Positions 52,921 to 64,000 of a stretch of DNA of 64,000 nucleotides are shown here, piece after piece. The stretch is from assembly GCF_024713945.1 (NCBI RefSeq), contig NC_134678.1, forward strand, positions 7,068,001 to 7,132,000, read 5' to 3'. Every line of letters starts with the position of its first letter. Position 1 is the stretch's first letter. The translations under genes and the position numbers were made by a program. Under the pieces are notes generated by a model that made no database searches, was not told where the DNA came from, and saw only the letters and a list, made by a program, of their open reading frames with translations. The stretch is from Dermatophagoides farinae (taxonomy: Eukaryota > Arthropoda > Arachnida > Sarcoptiformes > Pyroglyphidae).

Positions 52921-55900
52921 TAAATCATCAAATTATGTTTTTTTTTTTCATAAAATGAAAACAAACAAATCGGCTTTGTCTTGTATATGATAAATGTAAG
53001 TGATCAAGGCTATTATGGATTTTTCTACCATGAAATGGTCATCATCCTATCATTCGCAACAACAACATCTTTGATATAAATGATGATGCTATTATTTTAA
53101 TCCTATTTTAAACAACAACGACCAATGATGATGATAATTATCATTGTATTTTTTATTTTATTTTGTTTGCCAAGAATAATTGTTATATTATCATCATCAT
53201 TATTTTTGTTTCATAATAAATAACAATAACCCGAACTGAACTGTATATGAAATGAGAGAGAGAGCGAGATTATCTCATGTATTATGTCACATACGAAAGC
53301 GAAAATCATAAGCGAAACAAGCAAAATTAAGAATTTTTTTTTCAATTTATCAAAGTTTCTGTTTCTGTATCATTTTTTTCCCCACCGATAAACAAACAAA
53401 CAAACAAACGCAAATGTTATGCAATTGAATTATGGTTGTGAAAAAAAAATGTCTCTCCTTTCGTTTACTGTGTGTTTGTGACCTAACTTGTGTGTGTGTG
53501 TGTGTGTGTAAATGGTCACTTTCAATGGATTTGTTTTTGTTTGAAAATTGATAATCTTTCTCAGAATTAATATATATTTGATGACGAAAAAAAAAATTAA
53601 AATTTTTTGTGCGTTTTTTTTCTTCTTCTCCAAATCTAACCATTTGATGATCCATCATTATTAATTCAAAACATCTGGATTGTTTTTATTTGACCAACGT
53701 AAAAATTTGTCCATTCAATCATTTTTCTTGTCCATTTTCATAGATTTATTAATGATTTTAAAATTTTTTCTGATTTCTGATTTTTTCTTGATTTCTTGAT
53801 TTCTGAAACCAAAACAAAACAAAAAAAAACAAAAATCAAATATTTAATCAGACGAAAAAAAAGAGAAAATTAAAGTATAGAAAAAAAATCCATCTGTATC
53901 CATACCATACATATATAACAGGTGTGGATTGGAAAATTCATTTCAATTTTTGACTTGATCCTAAATGAACATGAAATGATGATGATGATGAAGAAGAAGA
54001 AAAAGAAGAAAAACCAATCATTTCTCGTTCATCACAGCCATCATCATCCACATATAAAATCTTAATCACCAACGTAATGCTAAATTTTCGTTCTTGTTTT
54101 TTTTTGTTTTTTTTTTTGTTTATTTATTTAATTTCATTTGTTTCTGTCCATTTTTTTTTTAATTTTCTTCATTTTATAAGTAAGTTATATGCTGCTGCTG
54201 CCTCTCTCTCTGCTTTCTGTTGCTCTCCTTATTTTTTCCAACTCTATTTTGTCTCAATAAAGTTGGTTGTATTCGTGGTGGTGGTGGTGGTGGTGGTGTT
54301 CACTTTTCAATTAGATCAATGCAGCCCAAAAAAGAAATATCCGTGGTTTTTTTTCTCGTTGCTTTGCTTTGAAACTTTAGTGATTGAAAAAACATCAGTG
54401 ATGATGATGATGATGATGATTTTTTTGAAAATTTTTTTTTTAATTTCAAATTTTTAAACATTTTGATGATTTGTGTTTTGTGAATCAAAATCAATCTGGA
54501 TCAAGATCTTGAATCACAGTGTTTCAGTGTGTGTGTGTGACATATAAATTTTAAAATGTTTTTTATCACCATCATCATCATCAAGATCAAGATCTTCATT
54601 TATTCTTTTGATCAAAATCTCTCTTTGTGATTGTTATCATCATCATCATCATCATCAAAAAAATGACCCGACATCTTTTTTTTCATGTGTGTCATAATGT
54701 AAAAGTGAATCATTAATAACGAATTGATTGTTTTGTATTGTGGTTCAATCAATCATCAATCATAGTGTTATATATCGATGATGACATGGTTTTTTTTCTA
54801 ACAAAAAAAAAAACAAAACAAAATATGAAATTGTCATCATCAGGAAATTGGTGGTTTTTTTTTGTTTGTTCATCATTGGAGGTATGTTGATGATGATGAT
54901 GATGATGATCAACATCATCATCGTTCATTGTCCCCAAAATAGAAAAAAAATTGTGAACTGTTTATTCTTGATAGAATGAGATTTTTGTTTGTTTGTTTGT
55001 TGTTTGTTGGTAACCACAAATTGAGTTTTAATTTTTGACTCAAAAAAAAACTGGAAAAAAAATTTAAAAATGAATTAGACACTCTCATTTCATCGTGTTT
55101 TTTGTTTTTTTTTTTTTTGTTACGAATCGAGTTCAGCCACAAGATTTTTCGTTTTAATTTTGTTTTTTCAAAATTTTTTTCATCAAAAAAAAAAAAAAAA
55201 TGAAAGGCCCAAATAGAGAGAAAGCTAGAGAATGATTGAGGAATAAATTATCTGCTTGTTGTGATATGTGGCTGATAAATAAATGTGGTGGCCACCACAT
55301 AACTACATCAATTGATGATATGGTGATATATAACGGTTTCTCTTTATATTTGATTGAAAATCTAGATTCAATCTAGTCATGCTGTGTTTGTGTTTGGCGA
55401 TTGAATGGATCTGAATATCTGCTGTTCCGATTAATGATTATTATCATCAGCGCACACACACTTTGCCATCATAATTTTAAAAAAAAATTTTAACACCAAA
55501 AAAAAAATCCAGTGTCTTTCGCGTGCTACAACGAAATTGATCATCGCCAGCATTCATGAATGCTGGTGATGATGATGATGATGTAATTGAGATCATGATT
55601 GAGACCACGACAATGTCCATTTGTTTCTGGATTTTGTTGATCATTTTCAATTTAATAATTTTTTTTTCGGTTTACTAGAAAAAAAAGAAAATTAAGTTGG
55701 TTATGAGTGAGATATTTTTGGATCTTACCTGGTTTTTTTTTCATTCGGCGACTATGTGCTGCTGTGAGCACATTAAAACACAACTTGTAATTAACAGATT
55801 TTTTTTTCGAAAAGAAAAAGAAAAACCACCAGAGATTAATCATACAGCAACAACAACAAACGACTCTACTACATTGTCATCATTTTTATCATGATGGTGG

Positions 55901-56533
55901 TGGTGGTGGTGGTGGTCAAATTTATTTTTCCAAAAGAAAAAAGAAAAAAAAACACTGAGAAAAGAGAAAAACAAAACGAACCGAATAATCGGGTGACATT
56001 CTCCTTCATTTTTTTTTTTGCAAACAAACAAAAAAAAATGTCAACATCATCTGTGAACATGAATGTATTCGAATTTCGAACAATTAGCGGCAAGTTTCGT
56101 AAACAAAAAAAAAAAACATTTTCTCATCCTCCCTCCCTGCTCTACAACTTCATTCGTGAATTTTTTTTTCGAATTTCATCATGATAATTTTGTTTTCTTT
56201 GTTTTTTCTTTGTTTTTTTTTTTGTTTCGTTGTTGTCATTGTGTCATCGTCATTATATTTAAATTTTCTTCTCTTTTTTTTGATTTATTTGTCTTTGTGT
56301 GTGTCTGTGTGCAAATGGTTGTATTTTTTTGTATTTTTCATGAAAAATTTCATTTTTTTTTTACCATTTCATTTATTTATTTATACAGGTTTCTCGTTTT
56401 CAATACAACGATGATATGATGAAATCGAAATCGACATTTTATTCAATTAATTTACATGACAAACAATTGTGTCTGTTTTTTACGTCTGTTTCGAACGATT
56501 GATCAAAAAAAAAAATCAGTAACAGCATAAAAA
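52921..56533. other. Gene-poor low-complexity stretch
   Basis: The stretch consists of CAT/ATG repeats, GT runs (about 53490-53510), poly-T and a GGT run at about 54277-54297. It includes the palindrome at 55541. No supportable gene. Confidence 0.6.
55541..55572. repeat. 32-bp near-perfect palindrome
   Basis: The left arm TCATCGCCAGCATTCA and right arm TGAATGCTGGTGATGA are complementary except at one pair, with no spacer. It stands out from the surrounding repeats and could form a cruciform or bind a dimeric factor; no function is evident. Confidence 0.75.
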
Positions 56534-58533
56534 ATGTTTGATTCGTTTACAAAACGATATCCATTTTCATCATCATCATCATCATCTAATAATACATCCA
56601 CATCGATATCGAAACGAAAATCATATTCAAAAACAACAACAACGACGACGACGACGACGAAAATCAATGAAAATAATCATCAATCATTATTGTCGGTGGA
56701 TAATTATCGCCGTACCGATATTGATGAACAACGACAACAACAGAAACAGCAGCAGCAGCAACAACAACAACAACAACAAAACGAACTAGTCAAAAATTTA
56801 GATTTGTAAGTAGGATTTTTATTTTGCTTTTGCCTTTTTTTTTATTTCTTTTCTTTGAATAATGAGTTACAAAGTTTTTTTTTTATTTCCAATTCGAATA
56901 ATCAATGAATTTTTCTGGATGATTATCTTCCCATCCGATCCGATGATGTTGATGATTCTGAAATTTTTTTTTTGAAGTGAAAAATGAAGAAATTCCCTCC
57001 TTTTTGCCATCGTTTTTTGTCCGTTGTTGTCAAAAACATTAGAAATTTGATGATGATGATGATCATCATCATAGCTAAATCCATTTAATCTAGTGAAAAT
57101 GGGCAATGATGATCTAATCATCATTCAAAATGAAAGCAAAAATAAAAATGACCAAGTCAACCATGATATCAAATTATTAGATTGATCAATCAATGAATGT
57201 GTGTTGTGTACGCATCCATAGATAGCAGTGCATAACGTAGAGAGAGAGAGATGGATGGATGGATGGATCGAGTTTGATTAATTTGTTGATGCTGTGTGTT
57301 TTTTTTTTTTTTCGTTGTTTAGAAAAAAAACTAGGTCCAAATTTTGAAATTTCAAATGTGAAAAAAAAACAAAATTAAATCACGAAAAAAGATAGAGATG
57401 GAGAGAATCTTTGATTGAATATGAAATTTTTATCAACAAAAAAAAAAGACGAAAATTCAGTTCACTTGACCACAACAGAATGAAAATTGATGATGATGAT
57501 GATGATGATAATGGGCAAGTTTTTGAAAAAATTTTTTTGAAAAAAATGAACATCATCAACAACAAAAAAAGTGGAAAATTGGTCAAAAAAAAAATTGTAG
57601 TTTATTATGATGACGATGATGATGACCAACCACCACCACCACCACCACCATCAACATGATTTTGATGGACCATTGATAATTTCTGAAATGAATTGTGTTT
57701 GTGCATGGTGATGAATGTGCACAAAGAGAAAAAGAGAGAGAGAAACAAAATTATTCAGCCACACACACACACACAATCCATTCATCATCATCATCATCAT
57801 CAACAACAACAATATTTCTGTGAGAAAAAAAATGAATCAATCCTAGAATCATCCATTCTATCACAGAGAAAAAGATGAAAAATTTCTGTTGAGTATTGTA
57901 TATATCCATTGTATGTTGACAATTCTTACTTGTTGCTGTTTGAATACAACAAAAAAAAATAAGCCGCATTTGTGTGTGTGTGTACTGTTTTTTTTCATTT
58001 TGCTTCAAAAATTCTATTGTTATAAATCTTTCCAGGAAGCATTTCATCACAATGATGATGATCTTAATTTTTTTTTCCATAATAATACCCTGTGAATTAC
58101 ACTTGTGTATGATAAAAAAAAATGGTCATCCAGATTTCCGTTGACATTTCGTTTCATTTTCATTGCTTTGTTTCTATTCTTGGTTGATGATGAACACACA
58201 AACGTTTAATTTGTGATTTGAAAAATTTTTGATTCATTATGATGATGATGATGAAATGCTTATTACCGGAATAATGACGTGGTTTATATAATGAAAACAC
58301 GATTATCCAGACTCAACAAAAAAAAAAAAAAACACAGACAGCTTAAAAGCTAGACTAGATAAGAAGAATAAGATGGAAAAAAAATCATAACCAAAATACC
58401 ACTTGACCATCATCTTGATGTTGGTGATGATGATGTTTATGTGTACTGTTGGTCATAGGTTCGCTCTCTCTCTCTCTCTCTAGGTCACGCTATCGTTTGG
58501 ATAAAAAAAATGAGAAGAATTCATCATCATTAG
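56534..58533 (+). CDS. 5' end of unrecognised Ser/Thr/Gln-rich gene (partial)
   Basis: An ATG in an A-rich context opens a 90-codon exon (56534-56805): MFDSFTKRYPF, Ser, Thr and Gln homopolymer runs, then QNELVKNLD. It ends at a strong donor gtaagtagg in phase 2. A candidate second exon at 58484-58533 has a long pyrimidine tract (TC)n and tag acceptor and continues in phase (L-SRYRLDKKNEKNSSSL), ending before gtttgt in phase 1. Further exons were not found in the window; the gene may continue to the right past 64 kb. Product unknown; such homopolymer-rich N termini are common in regulatory proteins, so no function is assigned. Confidence 0.45.
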
Positions 58534-61134
58534 GTTTGTTCTCGTCGGTTTCGTGTGTGCGTGTTCATTTAGTAGTCTGTTTTTTTTCTCATAACCTGTA
58601 TTCATCATTAAATTTTTTTTATTATTATTCATTCAAAATATATACCGTTTTAATTCAATTCAATTTAAATCAGAAAATAAAACTAGATTAGTAGTAGTCA
58701 CATGCATTGATTCCGGTTTTTTTTCTCATCATCATCATTGAATCTGAATGATGGTCATCATGATGGAGTTGAAACACACACGCACACGATACAACAATTT
58801 GGTGGTGGCTCCTGTGTGTGAACCAGAAATAAAACTGGCTTAAAATTTATTACATCTAAGAAATCTTTTTCTGTTTTTCCCTCCGCCCCCCAATCAATGA
58901 TGACATTTTATTCGTGTGTTTTAATCATTCGTTTGTAAATTGGAAAAAAAACAATCCTTTTTCTTCTTTTTTTTGCGTGATAATTTCGATCCAATTATTT
59001 TTGTTCATCCTGTGTATAATAATTGTATTTGTTTCATGAGTGGGATTTGCATCGATTATGAATTTTTAGGATTGAAAACAAAAAGTTTTTATTCCAAAAA
59101 AAAGAGGGAAAAAAATTTCCATCACATAATGATGTCCAAATGGTGTGTGATGACAAGTTTCGATTTTGATGATGATGAGGATGGGGCAGCAAATTTTTTT
59201 TTATCTTTGCCAAAATTACAATATAATGGTGCGAATGTAAATCTTCCCCAACCACCATCATCATCCACTTGGATCCGATTTTACAATGAAAATTATCCAT
59301 TGTTTTTTTTCTTTTTTTTTTCGTTTCCACAAATGTTTCAATGCTATTTACACATTCGTATTTTTTTGATGATTTATTTTTTTTTTTTTGGTCATTGCAT
59401 TGATCCATTTCATTTTTTTTCTGTTTCCCACAAACGATCCAAACGAAACTAATCCTATTTTTTTATAATATTTGTAATGTAATGACCGATTATAAATATA
59501 TATGGCCATCAATACCACCACCATCATGATGGTGATGATGGTTGTTGTTACAATCATCAAATTCGGTGACATTATCATCATAAATAACAAAATTGCTTTG
59601 TTTCATTTATATACGTGTGTGTGTGTGTGTGTGAGGCAATAAATCAAAATGGATTATCAACGAAAAACAAGCTATTTAATGACAACAACAACAACAACAA
59701 AAATTGTAACGAATTACAAGACAATAGGATCAATCACACACACACACACACACCTATCATCAATGACAATTTTCATTCATTTCGTTTTTTTTGTTCCAGG
59801 AATCATTAATCTGAAGCAGAAAAAAAATTTGATTGCAAAATTTTTTTCCTCCATTTTTTCAATTTGATGAAAAATGTCCTGTCTTTTATGTTTCATTTCT
59901 CGGTGTATGTGTGTGTGTGTGTGTGTGCGTGTATTGATGTTTGATGGCCAATAATTCATTTTATAACTGATAATTGATTTTTTGAACACATCAATCACCC
60001 ACAAAAAAAATGAAAAATTCATAACCTAAAAAATTATTTTTAGTTCGGGTTTAAATCAATATGTGAAGAAAAAAAAACTGATCGAACAATATGGGGCATT
60101 GGAACAAGAAAAAAAAATTTTTTTTTCAAATATTCAATATTGTTATATATACCTGTGAACGATATATTGTTTTTTTTTCATTTATTATTTTGCCCCTTTT
60201 CAATCATCATCAATATCAATCAGATATTGATTGATTGATTACCAGAAAAAAAATTTCCTAATTTTTTTTCTCCTCTTTTACGCACTCATCATCATCATCA
60301 TCATCAGGTGAACAAAATTGATGGCTTGTATTTTATATATATACACACACACACAGGTAATCAAAAAGAATTGCACTAAAAAGAAAAATCTCATTCGATT
60401 CGGTCCATTAAAAAATAGAATGTTTAGAAAAAAAAAATTTTTCAATTCAATTCAATCGATGAACCAATTTTTTTTTTGTTTTTTTTTTCGTTTCGTTTCT
60501 TTTCTGTTATTTCATGTTTCGATCGACATGCTCGTGACATGAAATTTGATTTCGATAATGCATTACACCTGTGTGTGTGTGTGTGTGTGCACATTTTAAA
60601 TTTGGTGGTAGTGGTGATTGTGGAAAATCATTTTCTATTTTGGTGCATCAATTTTTTTTTTGACATTCTTTTACCTGATATATATATGACTGAACTAAAA
60701 TGATATAACAATGGCAATTTTAGATAAATTGAACTGTTTTTTTTTCAATATCAATTCCCATTTTCTGTTGTTTGATCTTCAATCAATCAATCGATCGATT
60801 GATGATGATGATGACGATAATAATGATAAGGGCCGGCAGCATGTCAACCACCACCACCAATGTTCAGCTGTTTTGTGGTGCCCCCTTTTTTTGCTGAATG
60901 AACCGAATAATACTGTTAGTGATAAAGGATTGAAAAAAAATGAATGGAAGAAAAAAAAACCAATCAATCGATCTGATCAAAAAAAAAATCAATTGATTGA
61001 ATATATTAAACATGAATTTTTTTTTCGTCGTTGTTGTTGTTGATCAAATTTTGTGATATTAATGTCTGTGTGTGTGTGTATGTGTGTGTGCATCGATCCA
61101 TTCATCTATTCATTTATAATAAGCATATTTCATA
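58534..61134. other. Low-complexity stretch before the Helitron
   Basis: The stretch consists of GT/CA microsatellites (about 59616-59633, 59736-59752, 59907-59927, 60571-60588), ATG repeats and T-runs. A 38-codon minus-strand frame (59606-59490) was noted but cannot be supported as a gene. Confidence 0.55.
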
Positions 61135-61190
61135 CCAGCCCGAGAACAGGCGCTTCGCGCCTGTCCTGGTCTGGCCCTGCGGGGCTGACT

Positions 61191-61442
61191 CCTTGACGGT
61201 CAATATAACTGGATACCCGCAGGTGTGGCGGCTGCGCCGCCCCCCCTGCTTGGTATCCAGTCAAAGGTATCAATCCTTGACGGTCAATATAGCTGGATAC
61301 CCGCAGGTGTGGCGGCTGCGCCGCCCCCCCTGCTTGGTATCCAGTCAAAGGTATCAATCCTTGACGGTCAATATAGCTGGATACCCGCAGGTGTGGCGGC
61401 TGCGCCGCCCCCCCTGCTTGGTACCCAGCCAAAGGTGTCAAT
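61191..61442. repeat. Three 84-bp tandem repeats, each a nested palindrome
   Basis: Units start at 61191, 61275 and 61359 (CCTTGACGGTCAATAT). In unit 2 the arms are CTGGATACC 61293-61301 with GGTATCCAG 61336-61344, then GCAGG with CCTGC, then GGCGGC-TGC-GCCGCC at the tip. Units 1 and 2 are almost identical; unit 3 has a few changes at its end. It is the most GC-rich segment of the window. Confidence 0.95.
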
Positions 61443-61639
61443 TTTAACGCTTCATGTCTGACGGTGGGTTTCTATGCACGGCGTGTTGCTTCCAGCCTTC
61501 GGTTTTGTACCGCAGGGTCAGCCATCACTTGTGCATTGCACCTGATACTGTTGAAAAAGTTGCGTACACCGAACAGCATAATTATTATTGCTAATCAAAA
61601 TAATACGATATTTTTGGTATAGATACTGTGGTCATTGTT

Positions 61640-62090
61640 GATATTTTCCTCAATTTCATGAACAAAAATCTTCAGATTATTAGGATTTTTGCAGCGGCAA
61701 AAAGCCACATAAATCATTCCATGTTGCAATACTGGTGTAGGAAGGTACACACTTATTTTATCGAAAGATTTCCCTTAAAACATTAATTAATTGTCAGAGC
61801 AAAAGCCAATACGACAGGAAATCGTCCACGAACCAATTTAAATGGTAGCTTAAGATCTCGATCGTTTTGCTGCAAAATGAATCATAGCCTCCTTGTCAAT
61901 ATTCGAGCTTCAATGCTGCGTCTATTTACAAATAAACGCGTGCCATTGAGCAAACCACTTTGTGGTTCAATATTGCGACTGAACATGATAATCGATCCAA
62001 TGTTTAATCCAAGTTTGTGTCTATAGATCCTATAGGATAACCTTGTGGGTTCATCGCATGAAGACACTCAACATTGAATCGTCGACCGCT
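61640..62090 (-). pseudogene. Helitron PIF1-type helicase, C-terminal remnant
   Basis: The minus-strand frame at 62067-61882 reads LGLNIGSIIMFSRNIEPQSG, then LLNGTRLFVNRR, the conserved block near the end of Helitron and PIF1 helicases (usually VGAPIMLLRNLDP...GLCNGTRL). Downstream pieces in other frames read LVRGRFPVVLAFALTIN and a region like VYLPTPVLQHGMIYVAFCR (helicase motifs V-VI region). Several frame breaks and stops separate them, so the gene is dead. Walker motifs and the Rep nuclease are not present. Confidence 0.8.
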
Positions 62091-62677
62091 GTGGTTTTCT
62101 GCAATATCGTAAATGCTCCATTTTCTTTATTTTAAATGAAAAAAAGCTATCAGGTATTTTATGTATAATCAGGTTAAATAACCGGAATAACTTACCAAGC
62201 GATGAGTAGATAATAAATCATGAAAACAAAAACACAGAACAAATCATTCCAATAAATGCAGTCTTCAAGCAAGATTTCATCATCAAATACACACTCACAC
62301 AGGCACTCAAAATGAAAATCACGTGCCACATGTATTATCACAATAATCAATTCGAAAAATTCGAATTCGAACTCTTTCTATGTTCTATTGAATGACTGCA
62401 CCATCTATTGGATGCAAAATCTGCAGCAAAGTGTGCTGAGCTAGAACAATGAAAAAAAGCTTTGTCAAAGCTACATACCACAGAATGCGTTTCTTTGGAA
62501 GCGACTTCTACTTCTGAGCTGGACGAACTGTTCAGCGGCATTCAAAAGTTTTCCCGCATGCTCAGACACACACACACACACAACACACACTGAGTAGCTC
62601 ATACCAAATAGTTAGGTTTGTACTGAAAATAAGTAGGAATGTCCAGCTCGGCTTCGCCGCATTAAATGCCAAGTTAA

Positions 62678-62851
62678 TACACAGTGCCAGTACACAGTGC
62701 AAGCACTTGGCGAGTGTAAAACTTGCAGTTACTCACAAAACGCTTAGCGTCATAGAATAGTAGATACACAGTGCCAGTACACAGTGCAAGCACTTGGCGA
62801 GTGTAAAACTTGCAGTTACTCACAAAACGCTTAGCGTCATAGAATAGTAGA
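62678..62851. repeat. Two 87-bp tandem repeats with internal hairpins
   Basis: Units start TACACAGTGCCAG at 62678 and 62765 and appear identical by eye. Each contains GCAAG-CACT-tggcg-AGTG-taaaa-CTTGC and ACGCT-TAGCGT inverted arms. They sit at the presumed 5' side of the Helitron relic and differ in sequence from its 84-bp repeats. Confidence 0.9.
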
Positions 62852-62852
62852 T

Positions 62853-64000
62853 ATATGACGCCAAATACAGTTTTTCTGGATGCTAATGATGAAATTGGTT
62901 GTTTTTGTTGCTGTTCTTGTTTGAAGATCAATATAAAAAATTTTTTTTCTTTTATTGTCGATTGAAAATGTTCGTGTGTGTGTTTGTGTTTGTTTGTGTT
63001 TGTGTGTTGTCAAAAGTTATGAGATCAATGTTTGCAAAAATCTACATCGTCAATCAATTGTTGTTGTCGTTTTTCATTCTGTACAGAGAGAATGACGATG
63101 TTTTTTTTTCTTCATTCATATGTATTTTAATTTATATTCAAAATGTTTGCATTTTTGGTGTTTTTTTTTTTGATGTAGATGTGTGTGCAACCCGTTAATT
63201 ATGTATTCAGATTGACAGATAATCGACTTTTGTGTTTGTGTGTGTGTGTGTGTAAGTTTTTGTACAGAGCTGCTGATTTTGTTGTATTGAACGTGAACAA
63301 AGAGAGAGAGAGAAGGAGAAGAATCGATCATTGATCTTCAGTGTATTTTTTTTTTCTTTGCTTTGCTTATTATAGAACATTGGCATTGCCATGTATCGTT
63401 GTTGTTGTTCTAATCATCTAAACATCATTTTGAATTCAGAATTTAGTTAGTTCAATAATGATGATCGAGTCAACACAACAGATCATATAAATCCATTGGA
63501 TTTTTGTTTCTTTTTCACCCGTTAATTATCCATTTTTTTCCTGCAAATTATAAATGACCATTGTTTCAATTTTAGTTTTAGTTTTCTTTGGTCAACTTTG
63601 ACCTTTTGGTAGTAGTAGTAGTAGTAGTAGTTTTGTGGTAGGAAAAATGAAAAAAATTCATTTCCCCATCAGCATGATTTTTTTCTTCTAATCCACTGAT
63701 AGTCCATGATCATCATATTAATAAACAGAGGATTATGACAATGATCTTTTTCACATTGATAGACAGGCATACAGACTGAGTGACACAAGCATAATAATTT
63801 TGAGATGTGATGTGATTTTTTTTTCTTTCTGATCGAAGTAATAACCCAACAACCAATGAAAAATTGTTGATCATTGGTTGTTACTTTTCAAAAACTGAAA
63901 CTAAAAAAAAAAAATCAAACTTCAACTTGAATCATTGAACAACAACAACCACAATGAAGGGAAGAAGGAAGGAAAAAAAATTTTTTTTTTTTTTTCGTTG
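62853..64000. other. Right end of window, low complexity
   Basis: The stretch consists of GT/TG runs, a TAG run at about 63610-63630 and poly-T. A hairpin lies at 63848-63882. No gene can be supported. Confidence 0.6.
63848..63882. repeat. 12-bp perfect stem hairpin
   Basis: AACAACCAATGA (63848-63859) pairs with TCATTGGTTGTT (63871-63882) across an 11-base loop; flanking AAGTAA/TTACTT bases extend the pairing with a bulge. Function unknown. Confidence 0.75.

Larger units (their letters stand above)
61135..62852 (-). mobile_element. Helitron (rolling-circle transposon) relic
   Basis: On the minus strand the 3' end is canonical: a 7-bp perfect hairpin (CAGGCGC-GAA-GCGCCTG, 61163-61147), 8 bases, then CTGG (61138-61135) followed by T, as expected for a CTRR end inserted in an AT site. 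Upstream are three tandem palindromic repeats and a helicase C-terminal remnant in the right order. GC content jumps sharply relative to the flanks. The 5' limit is uncertain; I place it after a second set of tandem repeats (62678-62851). No Rep domain is visible, so it is a truncated non-autonomous or dead copy. Confidence 0.75.

Noticed and set aside
59490-59606. 38-codon minus-strand frame starting MKQSNFVIYDDNVTEF
   Set aside because: Too short and partly made of CAT repeats (His run); no splice site or conserved motif to support it.
61130-61461. Open frames on both strands with repeating peptides (for example YQAGGAAQPPHLRVSSYIDR)
   Set aside because: They are translations of the 84-bp GC-rich tandem repeat, whose length is divisible by three; not a protein gene.

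Overview
The window looks like AT-rich nuclear DNA of a small arthropod, most likely an acariform mite of the house-dust-mite kind (inference). The reasons are short GT-AG introns of roughly 40-110 bp inside otherwise compact genes, dense CAT/ATG, CA/GT and poly-A low-complexity sequence, arthropod-type proteins (an Uninflatable-like receptor, chemosensory ionotropic receptors), and a large difference in texture between coding and non-coding DNA. It is not bacterial; there is no operon structure.

Layout. (1) 1-18.8 kb, minus strand: a giant uninflatable (uif)-like gene whose 3' end leaves the window. Its signal-anchor exon lies about 6 kb upstream of the rest, and I could join nine coding exons in frame. 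(2) 18.8-24.9 kb: mostly low-complexity DNA, with a few minus-strand segments that look like exons of an unrecognised gene. (3) 24.9-31.3 kb: two housekeeping genes in divergent orientation, SMC3 (cohesin, minus) and PSMD12/Rpn5 (proteasome lid, plus). (4) 31.3-36.4 kb: gene-poor DNA with a decaying array of exon-like tandem duplications, a 83-bp piggyBac-like MITE in TTAA sites, and a small Ty3/gypsy reverse-transcriptase fossil. (5) 36.9-45.2 kb: UBE2G1 (ubiquitin-conjugating enzyme, plus), an intron-bearing tRNA-Pro(CGG) gene (minus), and INTS1 (Integrator subunit 1, plus) with one frame discontinuity. (6) 45-52.9 kb: a segmental duplication block holding three nearly identical ionotropic-receptor genes (plus) and Rab18 (minus). 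Each extra receptor copy carries a stray copy of the last INTS1 exon, and the third copy is followed by a decayed Rab18 fragment, so the order of duplication can be read from the sequence. (7) 53-64 kb: mostly low-complexity DNA with the 5' end of an unrecognised Ser/Thr/Gln-rich gene (56.5 kb), and a GC-rich Helitron relic (61.1-62.9 kb) with a recognisable 3' end, a helicase remnant and nested-palindrome tandem repeats.

Functionally the window is a mixture: protein degradation (PSMD12, UBE2G1), chromosome cohesion (SMC3), snRNA/mRNA 3' processing and transcription attenuation (INTS1), translation (tRNA-Pro), membrane trafficking (Rab18), epithelial/apical extracellular matrix or Notch-related function (uif) and chemosensation (IR array). 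I see no antiviral, toxin or CRISPR system. The most unusual items are the duplication block, the altered Rab18 active site, the INTS1 frame break and the Helitron repeats. All product names come from recognising protein motifs by eye; no database search was run.
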